Shown here in pieces: positions 60,711 through 64,000 of a stretch of DNA of 64,000 bases (the first letter of the stretch is position 1; every line of letters begins with the position of its first letter). The stretch lies in assembly GCF_000003855.2 (NCBI RefSeq), contig NW_003101680.1, positions 5,373,510 to 5,437,509 on the forward strand, in the 5' to 3' direction. A program made the translations under genes and the position numbers. Below the pieces are notes generated by a model. It made no database searches. It saw nothing but the letters and a program-made list of their open reading frames with translations, and had not been told where the DNA came from. The stretch comes from Blastomyces gilchristii SLH14081. Lineage: Eukaryota; Ascomycota; Eurotiomycetes; Onygenales; Ajellomycetaceae.

Positions 60711-63700
60711 AGTGTAAACATCCGGCCAGACTGAAGTATCTTCCTCAATGGTGATCCGTTCTCCTCTTTCAGCAAGCATCCGCTGAGTCACGCACGGATG
60801 AAGCACTTCTTTTATCCGAGTTTGTTCATGTGCCTGAGTTTTTTACCCACACGAAACAGGCCCTCCCATGTAATGAGCTACTTCTCCACAGAATGCCAGC
60901 CAATATCAGTATTATCAAACCGCCGGGTAAAGTCCCGCTGGGAACGCCCGTTTACTGATACCACCATGGCTGTGTCGTCCAATTCAACCCGCCGCTTGCG
61001 CGGGAATTTCTAGCAGAAAAGCTTTTCCAACTTGAGCTGCAGAAATAGCCGCAAATAAGAGCATCACTGTTTGCCTGGTTTGCATAAAATGCTCGAGCCA
61101 CTCCTCTAACCTGACGCCTCATCTTATCCACACCCACCTCGACTTCAACGGAGTGGAGTGGTCTACCCTACCACTGCAAAACTTCGGGGGAGAATAGTAC
61201 GAACTAAACAATGTACTATCCATGGGCGGGGAATCTACGCACAGTATGCAAAACGTGCTATGTAAAACATAATTATAATTTGCAGTAGAATGAAATTAGC
61301 AAGCTGGCTTGTGGAAAAACACCCCCGATTTATTATCAAGCCGCGTATCATACTGTCTGGTTCCCGATATGTTATTTATGTTGGCGGAAGGTGTACTCCG
61401 TATGCATGTATACTGTTCGGGGCGAACCAAATGAGTTCAGCGAGCAATATCGGCTGCGCAGTCGCATCGACCTTCATATTTCCATCTAACGACGGTCCTT
61501 GGAGGCATCCTGCTTCCAAAGATGATAATTGGATGGTCCAGAGGCAGGTTTTGTAGTTATGTATCTTAGCTTACATACCTAGGTAGGTTGTTCTCGGGGA
61601 AAGTTTACCGCCTCAGCCGCGCGGAAATTGGAGTGAGGTGGGGGGGTGGCTTTCAAGCCTTTCCAACATTGTATGTATGTCATTGTCAACGGATAAAAGA
61701 GCCGTCATAGATTTCTTTGACAGCCAGGGGGTTGGAAGTCTATTTGTTCCCGGCCCGGGAAGGTTTGTGCACTCGGGTTGGTCTGGCATGTTTTCTTCTG
61801 TAGTGCTCTTAAAGATTGCTTTTCGCTCGTCTTGGAACCATTTTTGAACGATGTTACAGGGTAGTTAGTAGTGCGGAAGAGAAATCAATGTATCATTTAT
61901 AGATGATCCAGCACCTCGGTTCAGGAACTAAGGGGCAGATGTATAACCAACCACCTTACCTACTTAGGTTCTGTAGCTAGGCAAGTTTGTCGAGAAGACC
62001 CATGATGGATAATATGGGCCTAGAGAAGTTGTACATGTACATGTACATTACAACTTCTCATGTTGCGTGATATTGTGAATTTGTGATAGTTACCCGTCCC
62101 AAGGCTCCTCATCGCCTCGCTTCGACACGGATTCAGAACGGAGAAGTCTGTACAGAAACATACTTAGTGAATACCAGTACCAAGATATTTCCTTGAAGAG
62201 CCACGTCTGGAATAAAGACTTATCCGAATTGGAAAATATGATCTATCATATTTCTTGCTCGTCGCTCGAGATTGATTGGTTCACCATTTGACCGGGCACA
62301 CAAGCGCTCGGAGAGAATATCCATGAGCTCTAATTTGTGCTTCCTTGGATAACACCTGTCACGTCATGTCACGTCTTCGTATTTATAGCTTTCTGTCAAT
62401 ACGTGGTAATTTTATTCGGCGCTGTGTTACAATATACATAGTACCTCCTAGCCAAGCCATGTCTCCGTGGTTGCGGAGGCTTCCGTTTTTATCTTCTTTT
62501 GCTGCTAGTCTGGAAGGCTGGGACATCGCTATCGCATCATGGTGGCGAATGTGTTGCGCATTGGGTTTTCCAACGATGGCTGCCACCAGCGCCTTGGATG
62601 GTGAAAGCCTGGACCCTTGCAGGCGGGATTTTATTGTATTTTCAGTAGCACGATCGGTTGCCTTGAAAGTCTTTACGTACACCCTCAAGCTTGGGTTCAA
62701 AAGGCCCAAAGGGAGTTGTATTGGCTGGGTGTCCGCCTTTCAGACTGTGTTGGTTTGGGGCGCCACGTTAATGAGCACAATTTCGCCCATAATTTACCAG
62801 TTAGAAAGCCAGGGTTGAGTTTTGACTGCTGTAACTATACAGCGGTGTCCGAGAAGGGCAAACTTTGGCACGTTGAACGGCTAGTCATTGGTGTGTTCAA
62901 TTTTGTCGCATGTCCATGGACCTTCACATGCCAAAATATATAGGGAGGAAACTAGCATCATGAATCCCAGCGTCGTGTGTGCTTTCGCGTGCCGGAGCCT
63001 TTTTTTTTTTTTTGTTTGTATCCAAAATTATATCAAGCAGGCTCAGCAACCCTGCGTAGGTGCCGCCTGGACAAGGCTACTACTGGGAAGGGTCATCCAC
63101 ACAATACGAACATCGACTGGGGTGTTGACTCTTTAGGGATTTCGGTGATGGTCTGCCGCGATCGCCCCGGTAGAAGGAGGGGGAGACTTCAAGTTTGCCC
63201 AAGACCAGATTTCGCCAAGGCTAACCTGCAGGCTGCAAGCAGAGAGGAAAGGGTCCAGCTAACCGAGAATCCCTTGGTGTAGATGTCCTTGGAAGGTTGC
63301 TATTCGTTGGATAGCCATGAAATCCAAATCTTGGCGCCGGGAAGCCCGGTTTTCTTGTCTCGGTTAGTGCGATCGTTACACTGCGCTGCGCCTCCTCTTT
63401 GCTGGAAATAGATCATCCGCCACGGTGCAAGCTGACGAGTGAAATGGGAAGAACTGGGAAGGCAGGCTGCCATAGGATAGAATATTCGATGTCACGCCTC
63501 TAACGGGAAGATACAATTCCATAACAGACAGGAAGAAGAATGTCGATCTCTCTTTGGAATATCTTATCCCATGCTGTTGGCTAGGATAACCACGGGCGGG
63601 GGAGCGGTGTTATTTACTTACTTCCGATACATATGGAACTAATAGTCCACATGGATGTTAATATATTTCATCAAATCAGATCTAGTGGAATTTTGATGCC

Positions 63701-64000
63701 AGAAACAACGCTATCCCTCATGAGGACATGCCAAGATATCCCCGCGCAAGACTGGCTTATGTCATCCGTCAACCGCACCGTTGCTCGGCAACCGCAGCTT
63801 GGCGTTTTTTGTTGACAACATGGCGGCATCATGCAACAGCCCCGCCGCCGTTGAAATGACAGATATCGCAATTCTTCAGTCTCACAAGCGCCGGAGGCGA
63901 TTGGAGAATGCAACTGAGTCTCCACCTTGCCCTTGATTTTCCTCTTCTGAACTGACCATTCCAAGTGAAAGAGGGGTTCATCTTTTCGCTCAACCTCAAA
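60711..64000. other. GC-balanced, gene-poor DNA
   Basis: No product is recognised. The larger frames are 61290-61556 (plus), 62345-62818 (plus, 157 codons, overlapped by 62383-62709 on the minus strand), 62977-63282 (plus) and 63671-63964 (minus, Cys-rich). None shows a domain, and overlap on both strands argues for chance. Landmarks: TACTCCGTA at 61394, a GTACATGTACATGTACATT word near 62032 and a T run at 63000-63013. Decayed genes too worn to recognise are possible. Confidence 0.45.

Noticed and set aside
62345..62818. 157-codon plus-strand frame
   Set aside because: No recognisable motif, unusual composition, and a long frame on the other strand at 62383-62709; treated as chance.

Overview
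The window is nuclear DNA of a filamentous ascomycete. Short introns with GTRNGT/YAG borders, single-copy eukaryotic genes (ALG11, COX18, PTC5, RQC1/TCF25, a Crz1-type factor, a Snf1-kinase kinase) and large NB-ARC/TPR relics point to Eurotiomycetes. The sharp alternation of gene-bearing GC-balanced islands with AT-rich, stop-riddled transposon blocks resembles Ajellomycetaceae such as Blastomyces or Emmonsia; that placement is inference.

Layout. 1-16.08 kb is an AT-rich transposon nest showing C-to-T/G-to-A decay typical of repeat-induced point mutation (RIP). A Tad-like LINE (plus strand) carries in its endonuclease region a complete chromodomain Gypsy element (4075-9654, 272-bp LTRs, ATTTT target duplication), a TA-flanked DNA element (10171-10672) and, in its 3' UTR, a tRNA-derived SINE (14127-14500, 10-bp duplication). 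The LINE ends in an (AAT)n tail and abuts a minus-strand Gypsy copy of the same family; another piece of that family opens the window at 1-585.

16.86-43 kb is a gene island: a GT32 glycosyltransferase pseudogene, RQC1 (minus), PTC5 (plus), COX18 (minus), ALG11 (plus), CRZ1 (minus), an M20 amidohydrolase (plus) and a SAK1/Ssp1-like kinase (minus). RQC1/PTC5 and COX18/ALG11 are divergent pairs sharing promoters; PTC5/COX18, ALG11/CRZ1 and amidohydrolase/kinase are convergent. The roles are cell-wide: ribosome quality control, mitochondrial phosphatase and complex IV assembly, N-glycan precursor synthesis, calcineurin signalling and Snf1/AMPK activation.

44.05-56.48 kb is a second AT-rich block: one minus-strand Copia element (109-bp LTRs, GTTAC duplication, half-tRNA-Met-like primer site, polypurine tract) split by a minus-strand chromodomain Gypsy element (46017-53261, 257-bp LTRs, CTATA duplication) with an unexplained 1.8-kb 3' extension.

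56.5-64 kb is GC-balanced but gene-poor. It holds a wrecked NB-ARC/TPR (NLR-type) gene on the minus strand, a possible STAND N-terminal piece on the plus strand, and about 3 kb with no recognisable gene.

I found no CRISPR, plasmid or phage features and no intact tRNA or rRNA. The most noteworthy items are the dated nest of insertions, the SINE, the TA-flanked element pair, the Gypsy 3' extension and a 9-bp palindrome-like word (TACGGAGTA) strongly over-represented between genes.
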